NCBI RefSeq assembly: GCF_003014595.1
Contig: NZ_PYGK01000006.1
Coordinates: 186,001 to 250,000 of the forward strand
Direction of reading: 5' to 3'
DNA from: Chitinophaga ginsengisoli
GTDB taxonomy: Bacteria; Bacteroidota; Bacteroidia; Chitinophagales; Chitinophagaceae
DNA length: 64,000 nucleotides
The translations under genes and the position numbers were made by a program. This document shows, one piece after another, positions 34,637 through 43,317 of this stretch (its first letter is position 1; each line of letters begins with the position of its first letter). The notes beneath the pieces are model-generated. The model saw nothing but the letters and a program-made list of their open reading frames with translations. It had not been told where the DNA came from and did no database searches.

Positions 34637-35835
34637 TGACGGATACGACAACATATCATGATCAGTTCACTGCGCAGAAGACAGCAGTACTGGTGCCAAC
34701 CTACAACAATGCCAGAACGCTGGAGGCGGTATTAAGAGATGTACTCTCTTATACATCGCATGTCATTGTGGTTAATGATGGCAGCACAGACAATACGGCT
34801 GCCATACTGGATGCTTTTCCGGAAATACAACGCGTAGAATATATCTCCAACAAGGGTAAAGGAATTGCGCTGCGTCGCGGTTTCCGCTTTGCTATTGAGC
34901 AGGGATATGAATATGTCATCACAATGGATGCAGACGGACAGCATTTTGCTTCCGACCTGCCTGTATTGCTGGAGAAACTGGAAACAGAGCGAAAGGCAAT
35001 TATCATTGGTGCACGTAACCTGCAACAGGAAAACATGCCCGGTAAGAACACCTTTGCCAACAAGTTCTCCAATTTCTGGTTCTATGTGGAAACAGGATTA
35101 AAAGGCCCGGATACACAATCCGGCTACCGCCTGTATCCTATTCACGCCATGCGCAAAATGCGTTTCTGGTGTACCAAGTATGAATTCGAAATAGAAGTAC
35201 TGGTGCGCAGCGCCTGGAAAGGGGTTAAGATCGACTGGGCGCCTATTAAAGTATACTATCCTCCTGCGGAGGAAAGAGTGTCTCATTTCCGTCCTTTCAG
35301 GGATTTCTCCCGCATCAGCGTGTTGAATACAGTGTTGGTGCTGATCACTTTCCTCTACATCAAACCGCGCGATTTTATCCGCTTCCTGTTTAAAGCAGAG
35401 AGCTGGCGCATGATGTGGTATGATCATGTGCTGAATAAGGAAGAAACTAATTTACGCAAGGCCGCCTCTGTTGGTTTTGGCGTGTTCATGGGTATTGTAC
35501 CTATCTGGGGATTCCAGATGGTGACTGCTCTGGCACTGGCTGTATTGTTCAGGCTGAATAAAGCATTGGTGTTTATGTCCTGTCATGTCAGCCTGCCGCC
35601 AATGATCCCCTTTGTGATCTTTGCGAGTTTTGCAACAGGAAAGATGTGGGTAAAGGATGGCAGTATCCTGCCGCCGCTTACCAGCAATCTTACACTGGAC
35701 ATGATCAAGCAAAATTTATTTCAATATTTGACCGGCGCTGTTACACTGTCAATAATAGCAGGTGTGGTGGCATTTTTGCTCGTTTATATACTGCTGGCTA
35801 TCTTCCGTAGAGACCCGGTGAAACAGGTCAGTTAG
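34636..35835 (+). CDS. GT2 glycosyltransferase fused to DUF2062
   Basis: Residues 8-230 are a family 2 glycosyltransferase (TAVLVPTYNNARTLEAVLRD, VVNDGSTDNTA, TMDADGQHF, SGYRLYP). The C-terminal 130 residues (from about 270, NLRKAASVGFGVFMGIVPIW) are a DUF2062 membrane domain with three or four helices. The fusion is known in aryl-polyene-type loci. It would transfer a sugar to a lipid acceptor at the inner membrane, fitting the idea that the polyene is carried on a glycolipid. Confidence 0.9.
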   Translation: MTDTTTYHDQFTAQKTAVLVPTYNNARTLEAVLRDVLSYTSHVIVVNDGSTDNTAAILDAFPEIQRVEYISNKGKGIALRRGFRFAIEQGYEYVITMDADGQHFASDLPVLLEKLETERKAIIIGARNLQQENMPGKNTFANKFSNFWFYVETGLKGPDTQSGYRLYPIHAMRKMRFWCTKYEFEIEVLVRSAWKGVKIDWAPIKVYYPPAEERVSHFRPFRDFSRISVLNTVLVLITFLYIKPRDFIRFLFKAESWRMMWYDHVLNKEETNLRKAASVGFGVFMGIVPIWGFQMVTALALAVLFRLNKALVFMSCHVSLPPMIPFVIFASFATGKMWVKDGSILPPLTSNLTLDMIKQNLFQYLTGAVTLSIIAGVVAFLLVYILLAIFRRDPVKQVS

Positions 35836-35853
35836 TATACAGTATGAATTGAT

Positions 35854-38800
35854 ATGGGTAAATTATTTGTAAGCATATATAATTTCTTCCACCGGCATAA
35901 GGCCTGGCTATGGACCTGTACCATTGTCTGTTTCGCCCTGGCTGGATATTTCGCATCCCGTATTAAGCTGGAGGAAGATATTACCCGTATCCTGCCACAG
36001 GATAAAAAGCTCAATAAATTACAGCAGGTGTTCAGTGATTCCCGGTTTGCCGACAAACTGGTGATCACCATCTCCCAGAAAGATACTACGCAGGCGCCTC
36101 AGCCAGACAGTCTGACTGCGTTTGCGCAGGCGCTGACTGCCCGCGTGAATGAGCGCTATGCCCCCCACATCAAACACTTTCAGGCACAGGTAGAAGACGC
36201 TGCCGTATTAGACCTGATGCAGGTAATACAACAGCACCTGCCCGTATTCCTCGAAGAAAAAGACTATCAAAGGATCGACTCGCTGATCATGCCAGACAGG
36301 CTGCAGCAGACGCTTGAAAATAATTATCATACACTGATCTCTCCTGCCGGCCTGGTAGTGAAGAAAGTAATTGCAGCAGACCCTGTGGGTATGTCCTGGC
36401 TGGGTATAAAAAAGCTGCAACACCTGCAGTACGACGAACAGTTTGAGTTGTACGATGGTTTTGTGATGAGTAAGAACCAAAGGAATCTGTTATTGTTCAT
36501 CACACCTGCCAATCCTGCCAATGCTACCGGAAGGAATGTGGTATTACTGAAAGGATTACAGGCAGAAATAGATACACTGCAGCAAAGCTCAGCAACTGCT
36601 ACCGCTTCTTTCTTTGGAGCAGCAGCCGTATCTGCCGGCAATGCCACGCAGATCAAACAGGATGTGTGGCTTACGCTGGGTATTACAATAACAATACTGG
36701 TAGTATTGATTGCATTCTTCTTCAAAAAGAAACGTGCGCCATTACTGATTATGTTGCCAGTATTATTCGGTGCATTGTTTTCAATGGCCATTATAGCCAT
36801 TGTACAGGGTAGTATTTCGGGGATGGCTCTGGGAGTAGGGGCTGCGGTACTTGGTATTGCTGTAAATTATTCCCTGCATATTTTTAATCATCATCGTCAT
36901 GCCACTGACATCCGTGAGGTGATCCGTGATCTGGCTGAACCGATGACCATCGGAAGCTTTACAACAGTAGGAGGTTTTCTTTGCCTGCAATTTGTACAAT
37001 CGCCTATTTTACACGACGTGGGGCAATTTGCCGCATACAGTTTGATAGGTGCTGCATTGTTTTCACTGATATTCCTGCCACATTGGATTGTATTAGGTAA
37101 GGAAGCAGCTCAAACGAAAACTCATACGCATACCTGGATCGATAAACTGGCAGCATACAAACCTGAGAAGAATAAATATCTTGTAATTGCCATAATCCTG
37201 CTCACTGTCATTTTCTTTTTTACTTCTGGAAAAGTGGAATTTGAAAGCGACATGATGCGTATGAACTTCATGCGCCCCGAACTCAAAGCAGCAGAAGCAA
37301 AGTTTAATCAAGTAAATGCCTATACCGCGCAATCCATCTACCTCGTTACTGATGGCTCTAACCTGGAGGATGCATTGCAGCACAGTGAGCGCTTATTGCC
37401 GATGATACATCAGTTACAGGAAAAGGGCATTGTAAAGAAATATGCAGGTGTGAATACCTTACTGATGTCCCACAAAGAACAACAGGAAAGGATACAACGC
37501 TGGAATACCTACTGGACGCCGGAGAAGAAACAACAACTGGTCAACTATCTTCAGCAACATGGACCAGCAGTAGGTTACAAAGCAGCCGCTTTTGATCCTT
37601 TCACACAGTGGTTGCAGCAAGACTTTACACCTGTTCCTGAAAGCGATCTGCAGGCATTACGTTCCGGTAACCTGGGCGACTTTATCACAGAAAAGAAAGA
37701 CCGTGTATCACTGGTTACCCTGCTGAAGGTAGATCCTACACAGAAAGCAGCCATATATAAGGCGTTGGGAGAACAGGAGCATACGACAGTGCTAGATAAG
37801 CAGTATGTAGCAAACCGCCTGGCGGAAGTGCTGCGTAACGAATTCAACAGCATTGCCTGGATGACTTCTTTGCTCGTGTTCTTCGCACTGTTGATTTCCT
37901 ACGGTCGCATAGAGTTAGCATTGATCACATTTATTCCGATGCTTGTCAGCTGGGTATGGATATTGGGTATTATGGGGTTGTTCGGTATTAAATTCAATAT
38001 AGTAAATATCATTCTCAGTACGTTTATATTCGGCTTAGGAGATGACTATAGCATCTTCACAATGGATGGCTTGTTACAACAGTATAAGTCTGGCAAAGAG
38101 GAAAATATCTCTTCCTTCCGGTCTTCTATTTTTCTGTCTGCTATTACGACCATACTGGGAATAGGTGTAATGATATTTGCGCAGCACCCATCATTGCGTT
38201 CTGTAGCATTGATATCTATAATTGGCATTAGCTGTGTAGTGTTGATCTCACAGGTAATGATCCCATTGCTCTTCAACTGGCTGATCACGAACCGTACCCG
38301 TAAAGGCAGAGCACCATGGACTTTACACGGATGGGTAAAATCAGTTTTCGCCTTTGCGTACTTTACTTCAGGATGTCTGGTGCTGACTGTAATAGGATGG
38401 GTACTGGTGAAGTACAATCCGTTTAAGAAAAAGGCAAAAGCAAAATTTTTATACCACCGCATTTTATCAGCTTATACAAAGTCCGTGATCTATATCATGG
38501 GCAACGTGAAGAAGAAGATCATCAATCCGGATGGAGAAAGGATGGATACACCTGCGGTGATCATCAGTAATCATCAGTCCTTCCTGGATATCCTGGTGTC
38601 TACCATGCTGAATCCAAAGGTGATCCTGCTGACCAGTGAATGGGTATGGAACTCTCCGGTATTCGGTGCTGTGGTGAAAATGGGAGACTATTACCCGGTC
38701 GCAGAAGGGGCAGAAGGTAGTATTGAAAAGCTGAGAAAGAAAGTGGAAGAAGGATACTCTATCGTAGTATATCCGGAAGGCACACGTTCTGCCGATGCAT

Positions 38801-39729
38801 CGATAAAGCGTTTCCATAAAGGCGCCTTCTATATCGCGGAGCAAATGGGACTGGATATATTGCCGATTATATTGCATGGTACGGCATATACCATGAGCAA
38901 GAATGACTTCCTGTTGAAGGACGGTTCTATTACCGTGAAATACCTGCCAAGGATCAAAGCCGGCGATACTTCCTGGGGAGAGAATTATACAGCGCGTACG
39001 AAACAGATCAGCCGTTATTTCAAGGCAGAATATGAAAAGCTGCGTGAGGAAATAGAAGTGCCGGCTTATTTCAGGGAACAACTCATCTACAACTATATTT
39101 ACAAAGGACCTGTACTGGAATGGTACATGCGCATTAAAACAAAACTGGAAGGTAACTATGCATTGTTCGACCAGTTGTTACCCAAAAAAGGACGCATTCT
39201 CGACATTGGCTGTGGATATGGCTTTATGAGCTATATGCTGCACTGGTTATCTAAAGATCGGGAAGTAAAGGGGATAGACTACGACGAAGATAAGATCATT
39301 ACCGCACAGCATTGTTACCTGCGGAATGAACAGGTGAGTTTTGAACATGCAGATGTGACCAATTATGTATTCGGACAGTATGATGCTTATGTGATCAGTG
39401 ATGTGCTGCACTACCTGCAGCCGGAAGAACAGGAGAAAGTACTGTCTGCCTGTATCAGCCAGCTGGGACCTGATGGTGTGATCATCGTGCGTGACGGTGA
39501 TAGTGACCTGAAGGAAAGGCATGAGGGCACCAAACTGACGGAGTTATTTTCTACTAAACTGATCGGATTCAATAAGACGAAAGATAAACCACTGTCGTTC
39601 TTTTCTTCATCCCGTATCCGGGAGATTGTTATGGCCAATGGCGCGGTAATGGACCAGATAGACAATACAAAATATACCTCCAACGTAATTTTCATTATCA
39701 AAAAGTTATCCCCGGTACATGCAATATGA
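35854..39729 (+). CDS. MMPL/RND-type exporter fused to a PlsC acyltransferase and a methyltransferase
   Basis: 1291 residues in three modules. Residues about 1-860 are an MMPL exporter: an N-terminal helix, a periplasmic loop (ILPQDKKLNKL), a helix bundle at about 270-430, a second periplasmic loop, and a second bundle at about 660-850. Residues about 880-1090 are a 1-acyl-glycerol-3-phosphate acyltransferase with NHQSFLD (His907, Asp912) and YPEGTRS. Residues about 1090-1291 are a class I methyltransferase with ILDIGCGYG (1115-1123) and VKGIDYDED. MMPL proteins move lipids or lipid-linked pigments. It overlaps the following gene by 11 bases. The triple fusion is striking and is treated as a finding. 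Confidence 0.9.
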   Translation: MGKLFVSIYNFFHRHKAWLWTCTIVCFALAGYFASRIKLEEDITRILPQDKKLNKLQQVFSDSRFADKLVITISQKDTTQAPQPDSLTAFAQALTARVNERYAPHIKHFQAQVEDAAVLDLMQVIQQHLPVFLEEKDYQRIDSLIMPDRLQQTLENNYHTLISPAGLVVKKVIAADPVGMSWLGIKKLQHLQYDEQFELYDGFVMSKNQRNLLLFITPANPANATGRNVVLLKGLQAEIDTLQQSSATATASFFGAAAVSAGNATQIKQDVWLTLGITITILVVLIAFFFKKKRAPLLIMLPVLFGALFSMAIIAIVQGSISGMALGVGAAVLGIAVNYSLHIFNHHRHATDIREVIRDLAEPMTIGSFTTVGGFLCLQFVQSPILHDVGQFAAYSLIGAALFSLIFLPHWIVLGKEAAQTKTHTHTWIDKLAAYKPEKNKYLVIAIILLTVIFFFTSGKVEFESDMMRMNFMRPELKAAEAKFNQVNAYTAQSIYLVTDGSNLEDALQHSERLLPMIHQLQEKGIVKKYAGVNTLLMSHKEQQERIQRWNTYWTPEKKQQLVNYLQQHGPAVGYKAAAFDPFTQWLQQDFTPVPESDLQALRSGNLGDFITEKKDRVSLVTLLKVDPTQKAAIYKALGEQEHTTVLDKQYVANRLAEVLRNEFNSIAWMTSLLVFFALLISYGRIELALITFIPMLVSWVWILGIMGLFGIKFNIVNIILSTFIFGLGDDYSIFTMDGLLQQYKSGKEENISSFRSSIFLSAITTILGIGVMIFAQHPSLRSVALISIIGISCVVLISQVMIPLLFNWLITNRTRKGRAPWTLHGWVKSVFAFAYFTSGCLVLTVIGWVLVKYNPFKKKAKAKFLYHRILSAYTKSVIYIMGNVKKKIINPDGERMDTPAVIISNHQSFLDILVSTMLNPKVILLTSEWVWNSPVFGAVVKMGDYYPVAEGAEGSIEKLRKKVEEGYSIVVYPEGTRSADASIKRFHKGAFYIAEQMGLDILPIILHGTAYTMSKNDFLLKDGSITVKYLPRIKAGDTSWGENYTARTKQISRYFKAEYEKLREEIEVPAYFREQLIYNYIYKGPVLEWYMRIKTKLEGNYALFDQLLPKKGRILDIGCGYGFMSYMLHWLSKDREVKGIDYDEDKIITAQHCYLRNEQVSFEHADVTNYVFGQYDAYVISDVLHYLQPEEQEKVLSACISQLGPDGVIIVRDGDSDLKERHEGTKLTELFSTKLIGFNKTKDKPLSFFSSSRIREIVMANGAVMDQIDNTKYTSNVIFIIKKLSPVHAI

Positions 39730-41224
39730 TGTGATCATTATAGGCAGCGGGCTCGGAAGCCTGGTTTGTGGCGCTATTCTGAGCAAGAATGGCTACAAGG
39801 TCTGCCTCTATGAAAAAAACAGGCAGATAGGTGGCTGTCTGCAAACATTTTCCCGTGACAAAGCTATTATCGATTCAGGTGTACATTATATCGGCGGACT
39901 GGCCGAAGGACAGAACCTGCACCAGGTATTCCGGTATCTGGGCATCATGGACAAAATGAAGCTGCGGCAACTGGATCTTGATGGATTTGATCATATTCAT
40001 TTTGGCAATGAGCAGAAAGTATACAAGCTGGCCCAGGGCTATGACAACTTTACTAAACAGCTGCTGAAGGACTTTCCCGGTGAAAAAGATGCGCTGCACG
40101 CATACTGTGAAAAAATGCAGGAGGTGTGTAGCAAATTCCCGCTGTTCAACCTGAGGATGGGCGACTATCGTGAGAAGGAAGGCGTAATGAGTATTGATAC
40201 GTATGATTTCATACGTAGCATCACGAATAATGAACGGCTGCAGCATGTGCTGGCAGGAAATAACCTGTTGTATGCAGGCGAACAGGGCAAAACACCGTTT
40301 TATGTACATGCATTGGTGCAGCACAGCTATATAGAAAGCTCCTGGAAATGTGTGGACGGCGGTTCACAGATCTCACGTGCGCTTAACAAGGTAATTAAAG
40401 ACCATGGAGGGAATATTATCCGGAATACGGAAGTGGTGCGCATTGTTGAATTTGATGGAAAGGTAGACCATATTGTACTGGCCAACGGAGAACAGGTGTC
40501 CGCAAGGCACTTTGTATCGGGGCTGCATCCGGCAAAGACCATGGAAATGACGGAAAGTGTCAGTCTGCGGCAGGCCTATAAAGCCAGGATCTGTACGCTG
40601 GAAAATACACCAGGTACTTTCATGCTGAACGTGGTATTGAAGCCGGGGACCTTCCCATATCAGAACTTCAACTACTACCACCACGATACTAACAATGCCT
40701 GGGATGGCGTGAACTATACAGCTGATAACTGGCCGAATACCTACGCGCTGTTTGTATCTGCGGGTACGGGGAAGGAGCAGTTTGCCGACAACATATCTAT
40801 CATGACCTATATGCGTTATGCGGATGTGGAACGTTGGCACAATACCTTTAATACAGACTCCCACCCGGATGAGCGCTGCGCTGACTACCAGGAGTTCAAG
40901 AAAGAAAAATCAGAGAAACTGCTGGATGCCGTGGAAAGACAATATCCCGGCCTCCGCAACTGTATACATGCCTATTATTCTTCCACGCCGCTGACATACA
41001 GGGACTATCTGGCTATGCCGGAAGGCAGTATGTATGGCATTGCAAAAGATGCCGCTGATCCCTTGAAAACAATGATCTCGGCAGCCACCAGGCTACCCAA
41101 TTTGTATCTTACCGGGCAAAACCTGAACTTGCATGGAATTTTGGGAGTAACCATGACGGCAGTGGTCACCAGTTCGGTGTTACTGGGCATGGAAAAGCTT
41201 ATAAACGATATTAACGCAGCATAA
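39719..41224 (+). CDS. CrtI/RetSat-like FAD-dependent oxidoreductase
   Basis: 501 residues of the phytoene-desaturase/retinol-saturase type: an N-terminal dinucleotide-binding motif (IIGSGLGSLVCGAILSKNG), YEKNRQIGGCLQTFSRD, IDSGVHYIGGL, and a C-terminal FAD contact (LYLTGQNLNLHGILGVTMTA). The family desaturates, isomerises or saturates polyene chains. Here it may introduce or adjust double bonds in the aryl polyene. The partner gene upstream is the exporter. Confidence 0.85.
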   Translation: MQYDVIIIGSGLGSLVCGAILSKNGYKVCLYEKNRQIGGCLQTFSRDKAIIDSGVHYIGGLAEGQNLHQVFRYLGIMDKMKLRQLDLDGFDHIHFGNEQKVYKLAQGYDNFTKQLLKDFPGEKDALHAYCEKMQEVCSKFPLFNLRMGDYREKEGVMSIDTYDFIRSITNNERLQHVLAGNNLLYAGEQGKTPFYVHALVQHSYIESSWKCVDGGSQISRALNKVIKDHGGNIIRNTEVVRIVEFDGKVDHIVLANGEQVSARHFVSGLHPAKTMEMTESVSLRQAYKARICTLENTPGTFMLNVVLKPGTFPYQNFNYYHHDTNNAWDGVNYTADNWPNTYALFVSAGTGKEQFADNISIMTYMRYADVERWHNTFNTDSHPDERCADYQEFKKEKSEKLLDAVERQYPGLRNCIHAYYSSTPLTYRDYLAMPEGSMYGIAKDAADPLKTMISAATRLPNLYLTGQNLNLHGILGVTMTAVVTSSVLLGMEKLINDINAA

Positions 41225-41237
41225 ATCTAATTGAGAG

Positions 41238-42926
41238 ATGTCATTGAAAAAGGGAAAAAAACGGAACGGATGGCGTAGGCTAGGCAGGGCGCTGTTGTAT
41301 GTAACGGGAGCAATTGTATTACTACTGATCATATTGGTGATTTATGTGGTGAGTGTATCCCATATAGACCCGCCTGCAATAACAGACAAACAGTCCCTTC
41401 AATGGCAACGCAAGCCACTGGATAGCACCAGCTATACGCTCGGCAACAGCTGGTTCCGCAAAAGCGAGAGTGGTTTGTATGAACTGTATGTAGAAGGAAA
41501 ACCCTTTGAAAGAGGCGTAGTGGAAGGTAAACTGACAGCAGAGCTGATACAGCGACAGGAAGATCATTTTACTGATCAGATCAAAAAGATGATCCCTTCA
41601 CAGTCGTATCTGAAATTCCTCCGCTACTTTGTAGGCTTCTTCAACAGAAACCTCGCCAACAATATTGCTGAAGAAAATAAAGAAGAGATCTATGGAATCT
41701 CTTTTTCTGCGTCTGGCAATTACGATTTCATCGGTACCAATTATGAGCGTATCCTCAACTATCATGCTGCACACGATATCGGGCATGCCCTGCAGAATAT
41801 GGCGCTGGTAGCCTGTACTTCCTTTGGTACCTGGAATGGCGCCTCTGCCGACAGTAGTCTGATCATCGGCCGCAACTTCGATTTTTATGTAGGAGATAAA
41901 TTCGCAGAAGATAAAATAGTAGCTTTCTATCATCCTGAAAAAGGATACCGTTTTATGACGGTGACCTGGGGCGGCTTTACAGGCGTAGCTTCGGGTATGA
42001 ATGAGAAAGGACTGACGGTGACCATCAATGCAGATAAAAGCGATATCCCTACCGGCTCTGCCACACCGGTATCGCTGGTAGCGAGAGAAGTACTTCAGTA
42101 TGCGAAGAACATCAACGAAGCCTGGGCCATTGCCAGCAAACATAAGATGTTCGTATCAGAATCTTTCCTGGTAGGTTCTGCAGAAGACAACCGTGCGGCT
42201 ATCATAGAGAAGACACCTGAGAAGATGGATATGTACGACCCGAAAGGGCAATTCATTACCTGTACCAATCACTTCCAGGGTGCTACATTGGGGAAGGAAG
42301 AAAAGAATACCAAACAACGGGATGAAACTGCTTCCGGTTACCGTTTCAATCGTCTGGCAGAGTTATTACAGCAGCATGGTCCTAATACAGTGCAGAAAAC
42401 GGTCGACATCCTGCGCGACCGCTATGGCATGCATGGAGAGAATATCGGAATGGGAAATGAAAGAGCGATCAACCAGTTCATAGCGCACCACGCTGTCGTA
42501 TTTGAACCGAAGAAGAAGCTGGTATGGGTATCTACAGCGCCCTGGCAGCTGGGTAAGTTTGTTGCTTACAACCTGGACTCGGTGTTTAGTATGAAGGGAT
42601 TGCAATATGACCATGAGATCTACGACAGCACAAAAACCATTGCAGCAGATCCTTTCCTGCAAACGCAGGATTATAAATCTTTCGTAGCTTTCAGGGCTAT
42701 GAAGGCTGATATCATGGATGGAAAAGAGGTAGATGTAAAACAGCTCATCCGTCTCAACCCGGAATACTATCACGCCTATGTGCTGGCAGGAGATTATGCA
42801 TTTAAGCGTAAGCAGTATAAAGCAGCGGAAGGCTATTATAAAACAGCACTGACTAAAGTAATAGCAACGAAAGCGGAAGAAGATCATATCCGCAGGCAAT
42901 TGGAGAAATGCGCTAAAAGTAATTGA
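41238..42926 (+). CDS. C45-family Ntn hydrolase/acyltransferase with TPR-like tail
   Basis: 562 residues: an N-terminal membrane helix (about 17-40), then an acyl-CoA:6-aminopenicillanate-acyltransferase (peptidase C45) domain with candidate nucleophile Cys193 in VACTSFGTWN and IIGRNFDFYVG just after it. Family members cleave themselves before that Cys to make an N-terminal nucleophile. The last 60 residues (PEYYHAYVLAGDYAFKRKQY) look like TPR helices. In flexirubin loci this is a candidate for forming or cleaving the ester between polyene acid and resorcinol; that is inference. Confidence 0.8.
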   Translation: MSLKKGKKRNGWRRLGRALLYVTGAIVLLLIILVIYVVSVSHIDPPAITDKQSLQWQRKPLDSTSYTLGNSWFRKSESGLYELYVEGKPFERGVVEGKLTAELIQRQEDHFTDQIKKMIPSQSYLKFLRYFVGFFNRNLANNIAEENKEEIYGISFSASGNYDFIGTNYERILNYHAAHDIGHALQNMALVACTSFGTWNGASADSSLIIGRNFDFYVGDKFAEDKIVAFYHPEKGYRFMTVTWGGFTGVASGMNEKGLTVTINADKSDIPTGSATPVSLVAREVLQYAKNINEAWAIASKHKMFVSESFLVGSAEDNRAAIIEKTPEKMDMYDPKGQFITCTNHFQGATLGKEEKNTKQRDETASGYRFNRLAELLQQHGPNTVQKTVDILRDRYGMHGENIGMGNERAINQFIAHHAVVFEPKKKLVWVSTAPWQLGKFVAYNLDSVFSMKGLQYDHEIYDSTKTIAADPFLQTQDYKSFVAFRAMKADIMDGKEVDVKQLIRLNPEYYHAYVLAGDYAFKRKQYKAAEGYYKTALTKVIATKAEEDHIRRQLEKCAKSN

Positions 42927-42927
42927 C

Positions 42928-43305
42928 ATGATATACGGGATCGGTACTGACATCATCGAAGTAGACCGCATTGCGGCCAAGATGGAAAAAGGAAAAGGAT
43001 TCCGGGATATGGTATTTACGCCGCATGAAATTGCCTATTGTGATGCGCAGGCAAGTCCTGCACAACACTATGCCGCCCGCTTTGCAGCGAAGGAGGCCTT
43101 CCTGAAGGCCATGGGCACAGGCTGGGGCCACGGAAAGATCAACTTCGACGAGATCGAGATCAGGAATGACGAAACAGGAAAGCCTTCATTACAGCTGACA
43201 GGTAATGCAATATCCTGCTATAGTGAATTGCAGATTAAGCAGATACTGGTTTCCCTGTCACATATAAAAGCAACAGCTATTGCCATGGTGGTAATAGAGA
43301 TCTGA
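42928..43305 (+). CDS. Holo-ACP synthase (AcpS-type phosphopantetheinyl transferase)
   Basis: 125 residues, the normal AcpS length. GIGTDIIEVDRI (Asp8) and RFAAKEAFLKAMG (Glu56) supply the two magnesium ligands. It transfers 4'-phosphopantetheine from CoA to the Ser of an ACP. Its place one base after the C45 gene and before the AMP-ligase suggests it primes the two cluster ACPs. It could instead be the genome's only AcpS; this cannot be decided from the window. Confidence 0.92.
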   Translation: MIYGIGTDIIEVDRIAAKMEKGKGFRDMVFTPHEIAYCDAQASPAQHYAARFAAKEAFLKAMGTGWGHGKINFDEIEIRNDETGKPSLQLTGNAISCYSELQIKQILVSLSHIKATAIAMVVIEI

Positions 43306-43317
43306 AAACTGAGTACC

